NCBI RefSeq assembly: GCF_001639725.1
Contig: NZ_LTAW01000006.1
Span: forward strand, 186,001 to 250,000
DNA: 64,000 bases
DNA from: Marinomonas atlantica
Lineage (GTDB): Bacteria > Pseudomonadota > Gammaproteobacteria > Pseudomonadales > Marinomonadaceae
Direction of reading: 5' to 3'
Shown here: one piece after another, positions 45,193 through 54,747 of the stretch
Numbering within the stretch: the first letter of the stretch is position 1
Layout of the letters: every line of letters starts with the position of its first letter
Notes under the pieces: model-generated
The model's database searches: none
The model's input: only the letters and a program-made list of their open reading frames with translations
What the model was told of the DNA's origin: nothing
Made by a program: the position numbers and the translations under genes

Positions 45193-46638
45193 TTAATTCA
45201 TATCAAAGTGACCCGCTAGGCTTGGATGACTCAAGCGAGAGCATTCGAATAATATTCGTCCCGAAGGTGAATCAAAGTCTTGATTGCAACTCAATTTTTG
45301 TTGATGAACAAAGTCGTTCAGCTCACCTTTTTTACCGATCAAATAAAAGTGTGATAGATCTGCTAGCACCTTACTATCGGTAAGAATCTTAGCCTGTCCA
45401 TGACTGTAAAATTGTCCAGAGAAAGGTCTTTCTTTCAAATAGTAAACAGGGTCTTCATCGTTGATCTGATCAAACACAATCCGATCGCTACGCGTATCGG
45501 CTTTCCCCATGTTTAAAACCAACATCATAATCATCAACAACACAGGTAAAATCATAGCCACACCGGAAAACCACTTGGTATCACGCTTCTGAATAAATAC
45601 TGCGATCAGTAGTGCCAAAGCGGGCACGCCGGGTAAAACATAAGCAGGTAAAATATTTCCGGCCATGGTGAACAGCAACAGTGGCGAGAGCAACCATAAC
45701 AATAAAAAGCTTAACAACCCTTTTTGCTGATACTCAAAAGTGCTTATTTGAGCACGTCGGCGCCATGCCAACACAGGAAGCACAATGGACCAAGGGAATG
45801 CGGCTTGCAGCCAATACAACCAAATCATTCCGCGCGGACGGTCGTGCGCAGAGCCGTATAGGTCCCCTTGCCAACCACTGACGACAAAGCGTTTAAAATG
45901 CTCACCAATTAGGAAATAATCCAAGAATCCTGGGGTCGCAGCTTCTGCCATCAAATACCATGGCAAAGCGATCGCCAGCATCAATATACAGCCTGTTACA
46001 ATAGGAAAGCGCTGCCAAAGTTCTTTCCAAGCACCGATCACACCATGTTGCCACATCAACCAAGGCATCACCGTCATACCCATTAAGACCAACACCAAAG
46101 GTCCCTTCGCCAGCAAACCACACGCGAGCCCGATAAAGCTAACATAGCCCCACCAACGACTGTTCGGACTGTCTTGCAACCACGCTAAATAAAAACCAAT
46201 CATGGCAATCGTGAGCGATAAAGTCAGCGCCATGTCCGTCATCACAGCCCCTGCAGCAATGGCAAAAATACCACAAGTAGCCAACACGACGGCCGCAATA
46301 AGTGAATTAATGCCTAAGCGACGAGCAACCCAAGCGATCAACAAAATCGTTGCCACACCCGCCAACCAATGCGGGGCACGTACAGCAAACTCATTCAAAC
46401 CAAACAGTTTAATGCCGTAGGCGCTCATCCATGTGAATAACGGCGGTTTTCCCCAGAATGGCACACCGTAATCAAATTGCGGAGTTAACCAGTTGCCAGT
46501 TTCAACCATGAGCCGCGCCATTTCACCATAACGTGCTTCTGTTGTGTCCATTAATGGATACGTCGCAAGGGAAATCAGGCGCAGCAATAATGCAAAGATC
46601 AGTAACAGCCACAAATGGTTTCGGCGTAGGCTCATCAT
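45193..46638 (-). CDS. ArnT/PMT-family membrane glycosyltransferase
   Basis: The 481-residue inner-membrane protein has about 12 hydrophobic segments. The first periplasmic loop has DTTEARYGEMARLMVETGNW and VPFWGKPPLFTW, the motifs of GT83/GT39 enzymes that use polyprenyl-phosphate sugars. A soluble C-terminal tail follows. Enzymes of this type add sugars or aminoarabinose to lipid A, or mannose to proteins. The exact acceptor is not shown by the sequence. Its start overlaps the stop of the GT2 gene (ATGATGA), so the two act together: one makes the lipid-linked sugar and this one transfers it. Confidence 0.88.
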   Translation of the reverse strand: MMSLRRNHLWLLLIFALLLRLISLATYPLMDTTEARYGEMARLMVETGNWLTPQFDYGVPFWGKPPLFTWMSAYGIKLFGLNEFAVRAPHWLAGVATILLIAWVARRLGINSLIAAVVLATCGIFAIAAGAVMTDMALTLSLTIAMIGFYLAWLQDSPNSRWWGYVSFIGLACGLLAKGPLVLVLMGMTVMPWLMWQHGVIGAWKELWQRFPIVTGCILMLAIALPWYLMAEAATPGFLDYFLIGEHFKRFVVSGWQGDLYGSAHDRPRGMIWLYWLQAAFPWSIVLPVLAWRRRAQISTFEYQQKGLLSFLLLWLLSPLLLFTMAGNILPAYVLPGVPALALLIAVFIQKRDTKWFSGVAMILPVLLMIMMLVLNMGKADTRSDRIVFDQINDEDPVYYLKERPFSGQFYSHGQAKILTDSKVLADLSHFYLIGKKGELNDFVHQQKLSCNQDFDSPSGRILFECSRLSHPSLAGHFDMN

Positions 46639-47696
46639 GATACTTTCTCCATCAAGGAGACAGACGCGTCTTCTACAACCTTAGTCGCCGCAACAGGCTT
46701 TTGTTCATGTATGGACTGAATTAGATACAAAGGTCTTTGCTTTACCTCCACAAAGATGCGACCTACGTACTCTCCCAGCAAGCCGATCGATAAAAGCTGC
46801 ACGCCAGCTAGACCAAGCATCACCACCATCATTGAGGGATAACCGCTGACCGGTTCGCCAAACATAAGTGTTTTAGCGATAATCCACAGACCAAAGCCAA
46901 ACGACACCAGAGCACAGCCGCCGCCAACAAATGTCGCTAGGCGAAGAGGTCTGACGGAGAAAGAAGTCAGCCCGTCCATAGCCAATCCTAGTAGCTTAAA
47001 ATAGTTCCATTTTGTTTCACCACAAAAGCGCGCATCACGCTCAAACATCAGCGTTGTTTGTGTAAACCCTGGCCAACTGAATAACCCTTTCATGTAACGA
47101 TTACGTTCAGGCAAGGCGTTGATATGGCCCACAACCCGAGCGCTTAACAGTCGAAAATCTCCCACGTTTTCCGGAATGTCGAGCGCTGCTAATTGATTCA
47201 GCAGTTTATAAAACATCGCTGCAGAAAAACGCTTAAGCCAGCTTTCACCTTGTCGTGAACTGCGCTTCATATTCACGACATCAGCACCATTGCGCCACGC
47301 CTGTAACATATCAGGGATCAACTCTGGCGGGTCTTGCAGGTCAGCGTCGATTAAAATAACGGCTTGGCCTTTGGCCTGTTCTAATCCTGCGCACATAGCA
47401 AACTCTTTACCAAAGTTACGGCTTAAAGCGATGCAACGTACAGAGCTAGTGGTTGATGGAAAGCTTTGTGCCATCAGCAAGCTACTATCACGGCTGCCAT
47501 CGTCCACATATAAAACTTCGCAGTGCTCAGGCAAAGCATCCAGCACCTTCGTTAAGCGGCGATGGAACTCGGGCAACACCTGTTGCTCATTATAAAACGG
47601 TACAATGACCGATAAAATTGGAGCAGAATGACGTATTGGGTGTGATGAGCGCTCACCTTCACTAACGTAATTCACCGTTTTTTCAATCACTGACAT
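46635..47696 (-). CDS. GtrB/ArnC-like polyprenyl-phosphate glycosyltransferase (GT2)
   Basis: The ~353-residue enzyme loads a sugar onto undecaprenyl phosphate. The GT-A part (about 25-240) has LSVIVPFYNEQQVLPEFHRR, VDDGSRDSS, ALSRNFGKEFAMCAGLEQA and the metal-binding DADLQDPPELIPDM. Two C-terminal membrane helices follow (about 255-310). The start is taken at 47696 (MSVIEKTVNY). A longer frame would run into the divergent regulator gene. No arnA, arnB or arnD is nearby, so the sugar is unknown. Confidence 0.88.
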   Translation of the reverse strand: MSVIEKTVNYVSEGERSSHPIRHSAPILSVIVPFYNEQQVLPEFHRRLTKVLDALPEHCEVLYVDDGSRDSSLLMAQSFPSTTSSVRCIALSRNFGKEFAMCAGLEQAKGQAVILIDADLQDPPELIPDMLQAWRNGADVVNMKRSSRQGESWLKRFSAAMFYKLLNQLAALDIPENVGDFRLLSARVVGHINALPERNRYMKGLFSWPGFTQTTLMFERDARFCGETKWNYFKLLGLAMDGLTSFSVRPLRLATFVGGGCALVSFGFGLWIIAKTLMFGEPVSGYPSMMVVMLGLAGVQLLSIGLLGEYVGRIFVEVKQRPLYLIQSIHEQKPVAATKVVEDASVSLMEKVS

Positions 47697-47831
47697 GGGC
47701 TTAGCCTGCTTTACTCTTTGATAATGCACACAGTGTATGAGGGGCGCTGTGAAGAACGTGTCATTGACGTTTTTTTCACGCTTTTTCAGCGATAATGATG
47801 TAATGGCATGAGCATAAATGAGGTTACTACT

Positions 47832-48527
47832 GTGCAACGAGTACTACTGATTGAAGACAATCGAGACATAGCAGGTATGCTGTTTGATTTCTTTGAATAC
47901 AATAATATGGAACTCGATTACGCCGACAATGGCGAGCTGGGCCTAAAGCTTGCGTTAGAAAATACCTTTGACATTATTTTGCTCGACCTAATGCTTCCAA
48001 GGCTTGATGGCGTGACAATTTGCCAAAAACTGCGCAATGCAGGTATTAGTACCCCTATTTTGATGCTAACAGCGCTCGACAGTCGCGAAGATGAACTGCG
48101 CGGGCTCGATGTCGGCGCGGATGATTACCTAACCAAACCATTCGATTTAGATATTTTGTACGCGCGCGTGCAAGCATTAATCAGACGCCACTCAGGACAT
48201 GTCTCGACCAGTGTTCTTCGCTATGGCGATATCAGTATCCATTTGAAAAGCGGTAAGGCTTATCGGCAAGAGAAGCTTCTTGCACTCACCCCTTCAACCT
48301 TTACCATTTTAAAAATGCTCGTGTCTCAAGCACCAAACTTAGTGACTAAAGAAGACATTGCCTATCAATTGTGGCAAGACGAAAAGCCCAATAATGATGT
48401 TTTGCGCAGTCACATTTATCAACTTCGTAGCCAGCTAGATAAGCCATTTGAAAGCAATATACTAAAAACACAGCCAAAAATTGGCTTCTATCTAGAGGTC
48501 AACTCTGATGACAGCACTGTTTCGTAA
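47832..48527 (+). CDS. OmpR-family response regulator
   Basis: The ~231-residue regulator has an N-terminal receiver (IEDNRD near the start, phospho-acceptor Asp at ~52 in IILLDLMLPRLDG, Lys at ~101 in DDYLTKPFDLD) and a C-terminal winged helix (LTPSTFTILKMLVSQAPNLV to DVLRSHIYQLRSQLDKPF). I prefer the GTG at 47832 because TGAGGT lies 8 bp upstream and the receiver then starts normally. The ATG at 47808 adds eight residues and has no clear ribosome binding site. It is divergent from the glycosyltransferase pair and overlaps the kinase gene by 20 bp. Confidence 0.92.
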   Translation: MQRVLLIEDNRDIAGMLFDFFEYNNMELDYADNGELGLKLALENTFDIILLDLMLPRLDGVTICQKLRNAGISTPILMLTALDSREDELRGLDVGADDYLTKPFDLDILYARVQALIRRHSGHVSTSVLRYGDISIHLKSGKAYRQEKLLALTPSTFTILKMLVSQAPNLVTKEDIAYQLWQDEKPNNDVLRSHIYQLRSQLDKPFESNILKTQPKIGFYLEVNSDDSTVS

Positions 48528-49779
48528 CGCGAAAAGTATGACTTCACGTCTGGCACTTTTTTTTACCTCGGTTGCCATCATCATCGGGATTTTCTGTTTG
48601 ATATTAATCAGCGCAGTATTGGCCTGGTCTGAAGATCGCGTGGGAGAGCGACGCATTATGGTTGATAAACGAGAAGCCATTCAGTTTTTCATTTCCCATC
48701 CCAGTGCAACCTCTATTCAACTAGACCCGCTCACCATTGCATACAGCGGTTTGCATACAGTGCCTGAGGCTATCCAAGCTTACCTTTCAGAACATACCTC
48801 TTTTCTCGGAGAAGTCGGATACGGCGAAGACTCAAGAATGCTGTACATGACAAATTACATTCAAAATGGCGAGGATAAACGCTTGGTATTAGTATCTCGC
48901 ATCGACGAGATTGAGATTACTTATCAGGAATATATCAATGTGATGGCGATCGTTCTCGGCTTAGTAGCAGTACTCATTGTGTGTTTTACTGCTTTGTTAA
49001 CGCGACTGTCTAAAAGCCTAATCACGCCAATCACTCAGCTCTGTTCTCAACTTGAACAACATCAGGGAGATACAAAACGGGTTTTCAAAGTAACCAAAGA
49101 ATCGGCCCAAGAATTTCAAACACTGGCAGAGACATTGAATCAATATCGTTCAGATATCGATTCTCTGGTAAAACGAGAACAGGCCTTTGCACGCTACGCG
49201 AGCCATGAATTACGCACGCCGTTAACCATTATGAAAGGCTCAAGCAGTTTACTTGCGCGAGAAGCCAATAGCCCTTTTTCAAAACGTCAATTGGCACGTA
49301 TTCAAAGTGCTACCGAGGACATGCTCACCATGGTTGATGCGCTGCTCAGCTTAGTGCGTTATGAGAAAAGTGCCCAAAACACGCCCTTGAACTCTGTTTC
49401 AGAAACCGACCTACAAACCATTATTGATAAGAACAAAGCTCAGGCCGAGGCCAAACAGCTCTGCCTAGAGTCGAACGTGACCGGATCGCCAGTCATTCAA
49501 GCCTCTCATGCGGTATTAGATATTGTCGTCGGCAACCTTATCCGCAACAGTATCGCCGCATCCAATACTGGCAGCATTCATATCTATATGACCGAACACT
49601 GCATCAAGGTATGCGACGAAGGTGAAGGCTTTAACCCTTTAAAAGAAAGTACTGGGCACGGCTTAGGGCTGTTGATCGTACAAGATCTTTGTCAACGCTA
49701 TGGCTGGCAATTCTCGATTCAAAATCAGAGTAAGGTTGGCTGTGAAGCAACGGTCATGTTTAATACGCCTGAAAAATAA
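48508..49779 (+). CDS. Sensor histidine kinase (OmpR-class partner)
   Basis: The 423-residue membrane kinase has membrane helices at about 14-38 and 143-166 around a small periplasmic domain of ~100 residues I do not recognise. A HAMP-like linker follows. The phospho-acceptor His is at ~233 (ARYASHELRTPLTIMKGSS). The HATPase domain has an N-box (VVGNLIRNSIAAS), G1 (VCDEGEGFNP) and G2 (GHGLGLLIVQDL). It overlaps the regulator gene by 20 bp, so the two are a cognate pair. The divergent glycosyltransferases are a plausible target, as with PmrAB-type envelope control; this is inference. Confidence 0.92.
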   Translation: MTALFRNAKSMTSRLALFFTSVAIIIGIFCLILISAVLAWSEDRVGERRIMVDKREAIQFFISHPSATSIQLDPLTIAYSGLHTVPEAIQAYLSEHTSFLGEVGYGEDSRMLYMTNYIQNGEDKRLVLVSRIDEIEITYQEYINVMAIVLGLVAVLIVCFTALLTRLSKSLITPITQLCSQLEQHQGDTKRVFKVTKESAQEFQTLAETLNQYRSDIDSLVKREQAFARYASHELRTPLTIMKGSSSLLAREANSPFSKRQLARIQSATEDMLTMVDALLSLVRYEKSAQNTPLNSVSETDLQTIIDKNKAQAEAKQLCLESNVTGSPVIQASHAVLDIVVGNLIRNSIAASNTGSIHIYMTEHCIKVCDEGEGFNPLKESTGHGLGLLIVQDLCQRYGWQFSIQNQSKVGCEATVMFNTPEK

Positions 49780-49820
49780 GCAGAATCCTCTGCCTACTTT
49801 TACAGGACATTGAAAACAGT

Positions 49821-50735
49821 TTATTTAGTCGCTTCTTTGATCGGCTTTTTGCTCCAGTAACTGGCCAATAACGACCCTGAAATATTATGCCATACACTGA
49901 ATATAGAGCCTGGTAAGGCCGCCGCAGGTGTAAAGAATTTAACCGCCAACGCTGATGCCAAGCCTGAATTTTGTAAACCGACTTCAAAGGCGATGGTTCG
50001 ACAAACTTTTTTATCGAACCCTAACCATGCAGTGACCCAATAACCCAAAATTAGACCGGTTACATTATGCAAGATCACCGCGACAGCAACCAATGCGCCC
50101 ACTGAGGCAATTTTGCCAGCACTCAATGCCACTACAATGGCAATAATAAAGACGATGGCAAACATAGAAACATACTTGAGAGCGGGTTCAATTCGACATA
50201 CTAAGCCATGGGCTAACGTATTAAGTAATACTCCGATAGCAACCGGTACCAACACAATTTTCACCAAACTAAGCAACATTGAACTGACTGGAACATCCAC
50301 AGAGGTACCGATCATCCAAGCCACCAGTAAGGGCGTGAACACAACTCCCAGCAGTGTTGAAATAGCCGTCATGGAAATAGATAAAGCCGTATCTCCTTTT
50401 GCTAAATAACACATCACATTAGATGAGGTGCCACCCGCTACACTGCCCACCAGCAGCATGCCTACCGTTAATTCACTGTCAAAACCAAACAGTGTTGCGA
50501 TCAGCAATGCCGTAATTGGCATCACCAAAAACTGTAATAGTACGCCCACTCCTATCGCTTTAATGTTTTTTCCTACGGCTTTGAAGTCTTTTGAGCTCAG
50601 TGTTAACCCCATTGCTAACATGATGACCATCAGCAACGGCAAAATATAACTTTTGAAATCGACAAACAATGTTGGCTGTAAGTACGCCATTACCGATAAC
50701 AACAGCGCCCATAGTGGGAAAAGCTGAATAACCAT
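49821..50735 (-). CDS. BASS-family sodium-dependent transporter
   Basis: The 304-residue inner-membrane protein has nine or ten hydrophobic segments. It belongs to the bile acid:sodium symporter (BASS) fold. Family motifs are LLMVIMLAMGLTLSSKDFKA (about 34-53), VGSVAGGTSSNVMCYLAKGD (93-112) and EVGLQNSGLASALAVKFF (about 255-272). Bacterial members carry organic acids, pantoate or similar anions; the substrate here is unknown. AGGAG precedes the start. It is convergent with the kinase gene. Confidence 0.9.
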   Translation of the reverse strand: MVIQLFPLWALLLSVMAYLQPTLFVDFKSYILPLLMVIMLAMGLTLSSKDFKAVGKNIKAIGVGVLLQFLVMPITALLIATLFGFDSELTVGMLLVGSVAGGTSSNVMCYLAKGDTALSISMTAISTLLGVVFTPLLVAWMIGTSVDVPVSSMLLSLVKIVLVPVAIGVLLNTLAHGLVCRIEPALKYVSMFAIVFIIAIVVALSAGKIASVGALVAVAVILHNVTGLILGYWVTAWLGFDKKVCRTIAFEVGLQNSGLASALAVKFFTPAAALPGSIFSVWHNISGSLLASYWSKKPIKEATK

Positions 50736-51042
50736 GAATACACTCCTAGGTATTTTTTATTAGATTCATAACGTGCTGAGCCCACTTAACATAATTCCGT
50801 GATGCGATAAAAACGTCATTTCAGTAGAGAACCACAGAGCGCAGAATGTATAGAGACACTTTTGCAATGTCTATCCCTTCATAACCATTTATTCCCTCTT
50901 ATATTTAAAAGTTTGCACCGATACACACACGCTTTTGAGATTTTTCCTGCTTAGCACGATCGAAACTGAAACAGGATTAGCTTTCAAATACACTTGATAA
51001 GCATTATCATTATTGAAAACATTTAATAAAGACTTATTTGCT
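50736..51042. other. Divergent intergenic region between the BASS transporter and fecB
   Basis: The 307-bp AT-rich region has no supported gene. The only clear element is the Fur box at 50996-51014, close to fecB. The remaining ~250 bp must hold the transporter promoter but shows no strong motif to me. Confidence 0.55.
50996..51014 (+). promoter_or_regulatory. Fur box ahead of fecBCDE
   Basis: GATAAGCATTATCATTATT matches the 19-bp Fur consensus GATAATGATAATCATTATC at 15 positions. It lies 28 bp before the chosen fecB start, so Fur with iron would block transcription. A TTG-initiated longer fecB frame would begin inside this box, which argues for the downstream ATG. Confidence 0.8.
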
Positions 51043-51939
51043 ATGCTTTTACCTGCTTTTAAACACCTAACCACCATGCTGTGTATGTTGATCTTAATGT
51101 CGTCTGCTTATGCTGTAACAGTACAAGACAGTAAAGGCACGTTCACTTTAGATCACACTCCCCAACGTATTGTTGTTCTAGAGTTTTCCTTTGCCGATGC
51201 GCTGGCGTCGGTCGGTGTCGCTCCTATTGGGATTGCCGACGATAAAGATAAAAGTCGCGTTTTACCTGCGGTTCAAGAGGTTATTGGTGACTGGCAGTCG
51301 GTTGGTACTCGATCTCAACCCAGCCTTGAAGTCATCGCTTCTTTAAAACCTGATCTCATCATCGCCGATATTTCCCGTCATGAATCTGTTTATTACGATT
51401 TACAAAAGATCGCGCCGACACTGATTTTACCCTCTCGTCGCGAAACCTATTCTGACAATTTAAAAGCGGCCAGCATTATTGCCAAAGTCGTGGGTAAAGA
51501 ACAGGAGATGACGGATCGTTTGGTCCAACATCAGCAATATATGGACAGCATCGCGCAGCAGTTACCCGATCACGCCATATTACAATTTGGCGTTGCGCGA
51601 GCCGATGCACTGTTTCTTCATACGGATGATTCCTATACCGGTGGTGTCATTCAAGCATTAGGAATGCAAACCCCCATCTCTGAACGCGACGATTCTGCGT
51701 ATCGTCAAACCAGCTTAGAACAGCTGGTCGCTTTAAACCCTGAATATTTAATTGTTGGACACTATGCCAACCCCAGTATTGTCGATAACTGGAGCAACGA
51801 GCCACTTTGGACCGTTCTAACGGCCGTTCAAAATAATCATGTCTATCGCGTTGACCCTAATATTTGGTCTCGCTGCCGTGGCATTTTAGCCGCCGAACAC
51901 ATAGCAAACGATCTACTTCAAATCTTCTCTGAGCAATAG
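51043..51939 (+). CDS. fecB: Ferric citrate-type periplasmic binding protein FecB
   Basis: The ~298-residue binding protein has a signal peptide (MLLPAFKHLTTMLCMLILMS, cleavage near AYA). The mature start VTVQDSKGTFTLDHTPQRIV, then VLEFSFADALASVGVAPIGI and WQSVGTRSQPSLEVIASLKP, follow E. coli FecB almost word for word. It binds ferric dicitrate or a similar chelate and feeds FecCDE. The ATG at 51043 is chosen over the upstream TTG because the Fur box covers the latter. It is 8 bp before fecC. Confidence 0.93.
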   Translation: MLLPAFKHLTTMLCMLILMSSAYAVTVQDSKGTFTLDHTPQRIVVLEFSFADALASVGVAPIGIADDKDKSRVLPAVQEVIGDWQSVGTRSQPSLEVIASLKPDLIIADISRHESVYYDLQKIAPTLILPSRRETYSDNLKAASIIAKVVGKEQEMTDRLVQHQQYMDSIAQQLPDHAILQFGVARADALFLHTDDSYTGGVIQALGMQTPISERDDSAYRQTSLEQLVALNPEYLIVGHYANPSIVDNWSNEPLWTVLTAVQNNHVYRVDPNIWSRCRGILAAEHIANDLLQIFSEQ

Positions 51940-51947
51940 TCCTAAAC

Positions 51948-52949
51948 ATGTCTCGCCTCTTTCGGTCAGTCAGCCTTGGTCTGTTTCTGTGTCTAGGATT
52001 GCTGCTAATCAGCTGGTGGAATCTATTTGCTTGGTCGGTTGTGCCCGTTAGTGGCGCAGATGTTTTGCATGCGTTCACAAGCTTTAATGACCAGACCATA
52101 GCCCATCGCATTGTGCTGGATTTACGTTTACCGCGTTTGCTTACCGCGTTGTTAGTGGGCGCTTGCTTGGCCTCTGCTGGGGCGATTATGCAGGGGCTCA
52201 CACGTAATCCGCTGGCAGCGCCATCGGTATTAGGCGTTAACGCAGGTGCCGCGCTGGGCATGGCGCTGGTGTCGACACTGCCTTTTCTATATGGAGCACT
52301 CAGTACCTCTATTGCCGCCATGTTGGGTGGCGGCGTTGCTTGGCTGCTGGTGATGCTTCTAGGCAGTACCTGGCGTGTCGGTGCGAATGAACACGGTCGT
52401 TTGGTGTTAGCTGGCGTGGCTATTTCAGCCTTGTGCGCCGCGTTAACAAAAGCCGTTGTCATCATGGAAGAAGATCAAGCCGCAGGGGTAATGACTTGGT
52501 TAGCGGGCAGCCTAGCCGACGCGCGTTGGCAAACATGGCAAGCCTTTTGGCCTGTCGCTTTAATCAGTCTTATCGGCGCGCTACTGATCGCACCGTCGCT
52601 GAATGTATTACAACTCGGTGAAGATAATGCACGCAATCTAGGCATCAATTTGTTGCGCAGCAAATTGCTCGGCAGTCTGCTAGTACTTATGTTAGTCGGC
52701 GCTGCCATCAGCGCCGTCGGCAGTATCGGCTTTGTCGGATTGATTGTGCCTCATATTGCGCGATTAATGTTTGGCCAAGATTTTCGTTTGTGCCTACCTG
52801 TTGCCATGATCATCGGTGCGCTCTTAGTGACGTTGGCAGACACCTTAAGTCGTGCTGTTACTTATCCTATGGAAACCCCTGCGGGTGCCATTTTGGCATT
52901 GATCGGGGCGCCTTTCTTTATTTATCTGGTTCGAAAACGCACCTTATGA
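51948..52949 (+). CDS. fecC: Ferric citrate-type ABC permease FecC
   Basis: The 333-residue FecCD-family permease has about nine or ten membrane helices. Family motifs include LRLPRLLTALLVGACLASAG, AIMQGLTRNPLAAPSVLGVN and the C-terminal GSIGFVGLIVPHIARLMFGQ. It ends in an ATGA overlap with fecD. Confidence 0.93.
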   Translation: MSRLFRSVSLGLFLCLGLLLISWWNLFAWSVVPVSGADVLHAFTSFNDQTIAHRIVLDLRLPRLLTALLVGACLASAGAIMQGLTRNPLAAPSVLGVNAGAALGMALVSTLPFLYGALSTSIAAMLGGGVAWLLVMLLGSTWRVGANEHGRLVLAGVAISALCAALTKAVVIMEEDQAAGVMTWLAGSLADARWQTWQAFWPVALISLIGALLIAPSLNVLQLGEDNARNLGINLLRSKLLGSLLVLMLVGAAISAVGSIGFVGLIVPHIARLMFGQDFRLCLPVAMIIGALLVTLADTLSRAVTYPMETPAGAILALIGAPFFIYLVRKRTL

Positions 52950-53905
52950 CTGCGCAACGTTTTTTCCCATTCGCTCTGCTTATGTTGTTTGCTTTGAGCC
53001 TCGCCAACCTTCTGTTTGGTGCCGTTTCGCTCTCTCTTCATGATATTTGGCAAGGCTTGTTTGTTGGTTCTGAACAGCACTTCACAGTGTACGAGTACCG
53101 CTTACCGCGTATTTTTTTAGCAATTTTGGTCGGTGCAGGACTTGCGCTGTCCGGCGCATTAGTACAAGGCGTGATTCGCAATCCACTGGCTTCCCCCGAT
53201 GTGCTTGGCGTCAGCCACGGCGCAGGTCTAGCGGCGGTCTTTTACATGACTTATTTCAGTGGCGCATCCACTGAATGGTTACCAGAAGTCGCTTTAGCGG
53301 GTGGCATCTGTGCTGCATTAGTGTTGTGGTATTTATGTGGTACTCACAGCAGCGCCATCAAACTGGCCATAACAGGTGTCGCGCTGGCCGCTTTTTGGGC
53401 CAGCTGTATCGACTTTTTGATGCTGACAAAGCCGCTAGAAATTAACAATGCCTTACTCTGGTTAACAGGCAGTTTGTGGGGACGCAGCTGGCCTCAGCTA
53501 CAAGCCTTACTCCCTTGGTTTGTACTCGTGCCGTTCGCCCTAGGTCTGAGTAAGTATTTAAATGTGCTCGATCTGGGTGATGACAGCGCCAACAGTCTAG
53601 GCGTGTCGCCACAATCTGTGCGTTTGTTATCGTTGGCAATCGCCGTCGCATTAACCGCCGCTTGTGTCTCAGTATGCGGACCAATTGGCTTTTTAGGTTT
53701 AGTTGCTCCCCATTTAACGCGCAAACTCGTGGGCGGTCGTCACCAATCATTGTTACCTGCCTCTATGCTAACAGGCGCCTGCTTACTTTTAGCCGCAGAC
53801 CTAGCGGCGCGTACGCTAGCTCCACCGATTGAATTACCGGCCGGCATCTTAACCGCCATTATTGGCGCTCCGTATTTCCTATGGCTATTGTTGAGGATGA
53901 AATAA
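52946..53905 (+). CDS. fecD: Ferric citrate-type ABC permease FecD
   Basis: The ~319-residue second FecCD permease starts MTAQRFFPFALLMLFALSLA. Motifs are YRLPRIFLAILVGAGLALSG, ALVQGVIRNPLASPDVLGVS and GPIGFLGLVAPHLTRKLVGG. The ATG at 52946 overlaps the fecC stop (ATGA). A longer frame from 52790 reads through fecC out of frame and is not real. Confidence 0.93.
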   Translation: MTAQRFFPFALLMLFALSLANLLFGAVSLSLHDIWQGLFVGSEQHFTVYEYRLPRIFLAILVGAGLALSGALVQGVIRNPLASPDVLGVSHGAGLAAVFYMTYFSGASTEWLPEVALAGGICAALVLWYLCGTHSSAIKLAITGVALAAFWASCIDFLMLTKPLEINNALLWLTGSLWGRSWPQLQALLPWFVLVPFALGLSKYLNVLDLGDDSANSLGVSPQSVRLLSLAIAVALTAACVSVCGPIGFLGLVAPHLTRKLVGGRHQSLLPASMLTGACLLLAADLAARTLAPPIELPAGILTAIIGAPYFLWLLLRMK

Positions 53906-53907
53906 CG

Positions 53908-54678
53908 ATGTCCCTAAGCGCTCACCAACTGAGTGTTGGCTATCATGGTCACACCATTGTGAAAAAGATGGACCTAACCCTACCCGATGGCCGTTTTATT
54001 GCTTTATTAGGTCCCAATGGCTGCGGCAAGTCGACCTTATTGAAGTGCTTTGCACGCATCTTACCGGCGATGTCTGGAGAAGCGCATTGGCAAGGACAAA
54101 ACCTGCACCATTATCCATCTAAACAACTCGCTAAAGAACTCGCGTTGTTGCCACAAACACAACCGATCCCCGAAGGCATTAAAGTAAAAGATCTCGTGGC
54201 GTATGGCCGCAGTCCCTATACTGGTTTTTGGGGCAAACTCAGCACTCAGGATCATCAGATTGTTGAGCAAATGATGAAGCAAACAGGTACTTACGAGCTG
54301 CGTGACCAACTGGTCAGCGAATTATCCGGCGGCCAGCGTCAACGTGTATGGCTGGCAATGGTATTGGCGCAAGACACGCCCTACCTACTGCTAGATGAAC
54401 CCACGACGTATATGGACATCAACCACCAAGTGGAATTGATGCATCAGCTGCAAGCGCTCAACAAACAAGGTAAAACCATCATTACGGTGCTGCACGATAT
54501 CAACCAAGCAGCACGTTATTGCGATCATCTCGTTGTGATGAAAGCCGGTGAGCTGAAATACCAAGGTTCACCGGAGGACGTATTAACCTCAACAATGCTT
54601 AAAGAGGTTTTCTCCCTTAACGCGCAAATTCATCGCGATCCCGTTTCTGGCACCCCCATGTGTGTCGTGGAGGACTAA
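53908..54678 (+). CDS. fecE: Ferric citrate-type ABC ATP-binding protein FecE
   Basis: The ~256-residue ATPase has Walker A GPNGCGKST, the FecE-type YGRSPYTGFWG stretch, signature LSGGQRQR, Walker B LLLDEPTTYMD and switch His in VLHDINQAARY. The ATG at 53908 lies 2 bp after the fecD stop and has GAGGA upstream. It completes fecBCDE. No fecA, fecI or fecR is present in the window. Confidence 0.93.
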   Translation: MSLSAHQLSVGYHGHTIVKKMDLTLPDGRFIALLGPNGCGKSTLLKCFARILPAMSGEAHWQGQNLHHYPSKQLAKELALLPQTQPIPEGIKVKDLVAYGRSPYTGFWGKLSTQDHQIVEQMMKQTGTYELRDQLVSELSGGQRQRVWLAMVLAQDTPYLLLDEPTTYMDINHQVELMHQLQALNKQGKTIITVLHDINQAARYCDHLVVMKAGELKYQGSPEDVLTSTMLKEVFSLNAQIHRDPVSGTPMCVVED

Positions 54679-54747
54679 TATTTCGCTTTTTAATCCTCAT
54701 CTGACTCGCAGCGTAAGATGTAAATCCCGCGCTGCGGTTTATTCAAC

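Noticed and set aside
54705-54740. CGCAGCG / CGCTGCG repeat after fecE as a terminator
   Set aside because: The loop is about 16 bases and only a short T-run follows; not convincing.
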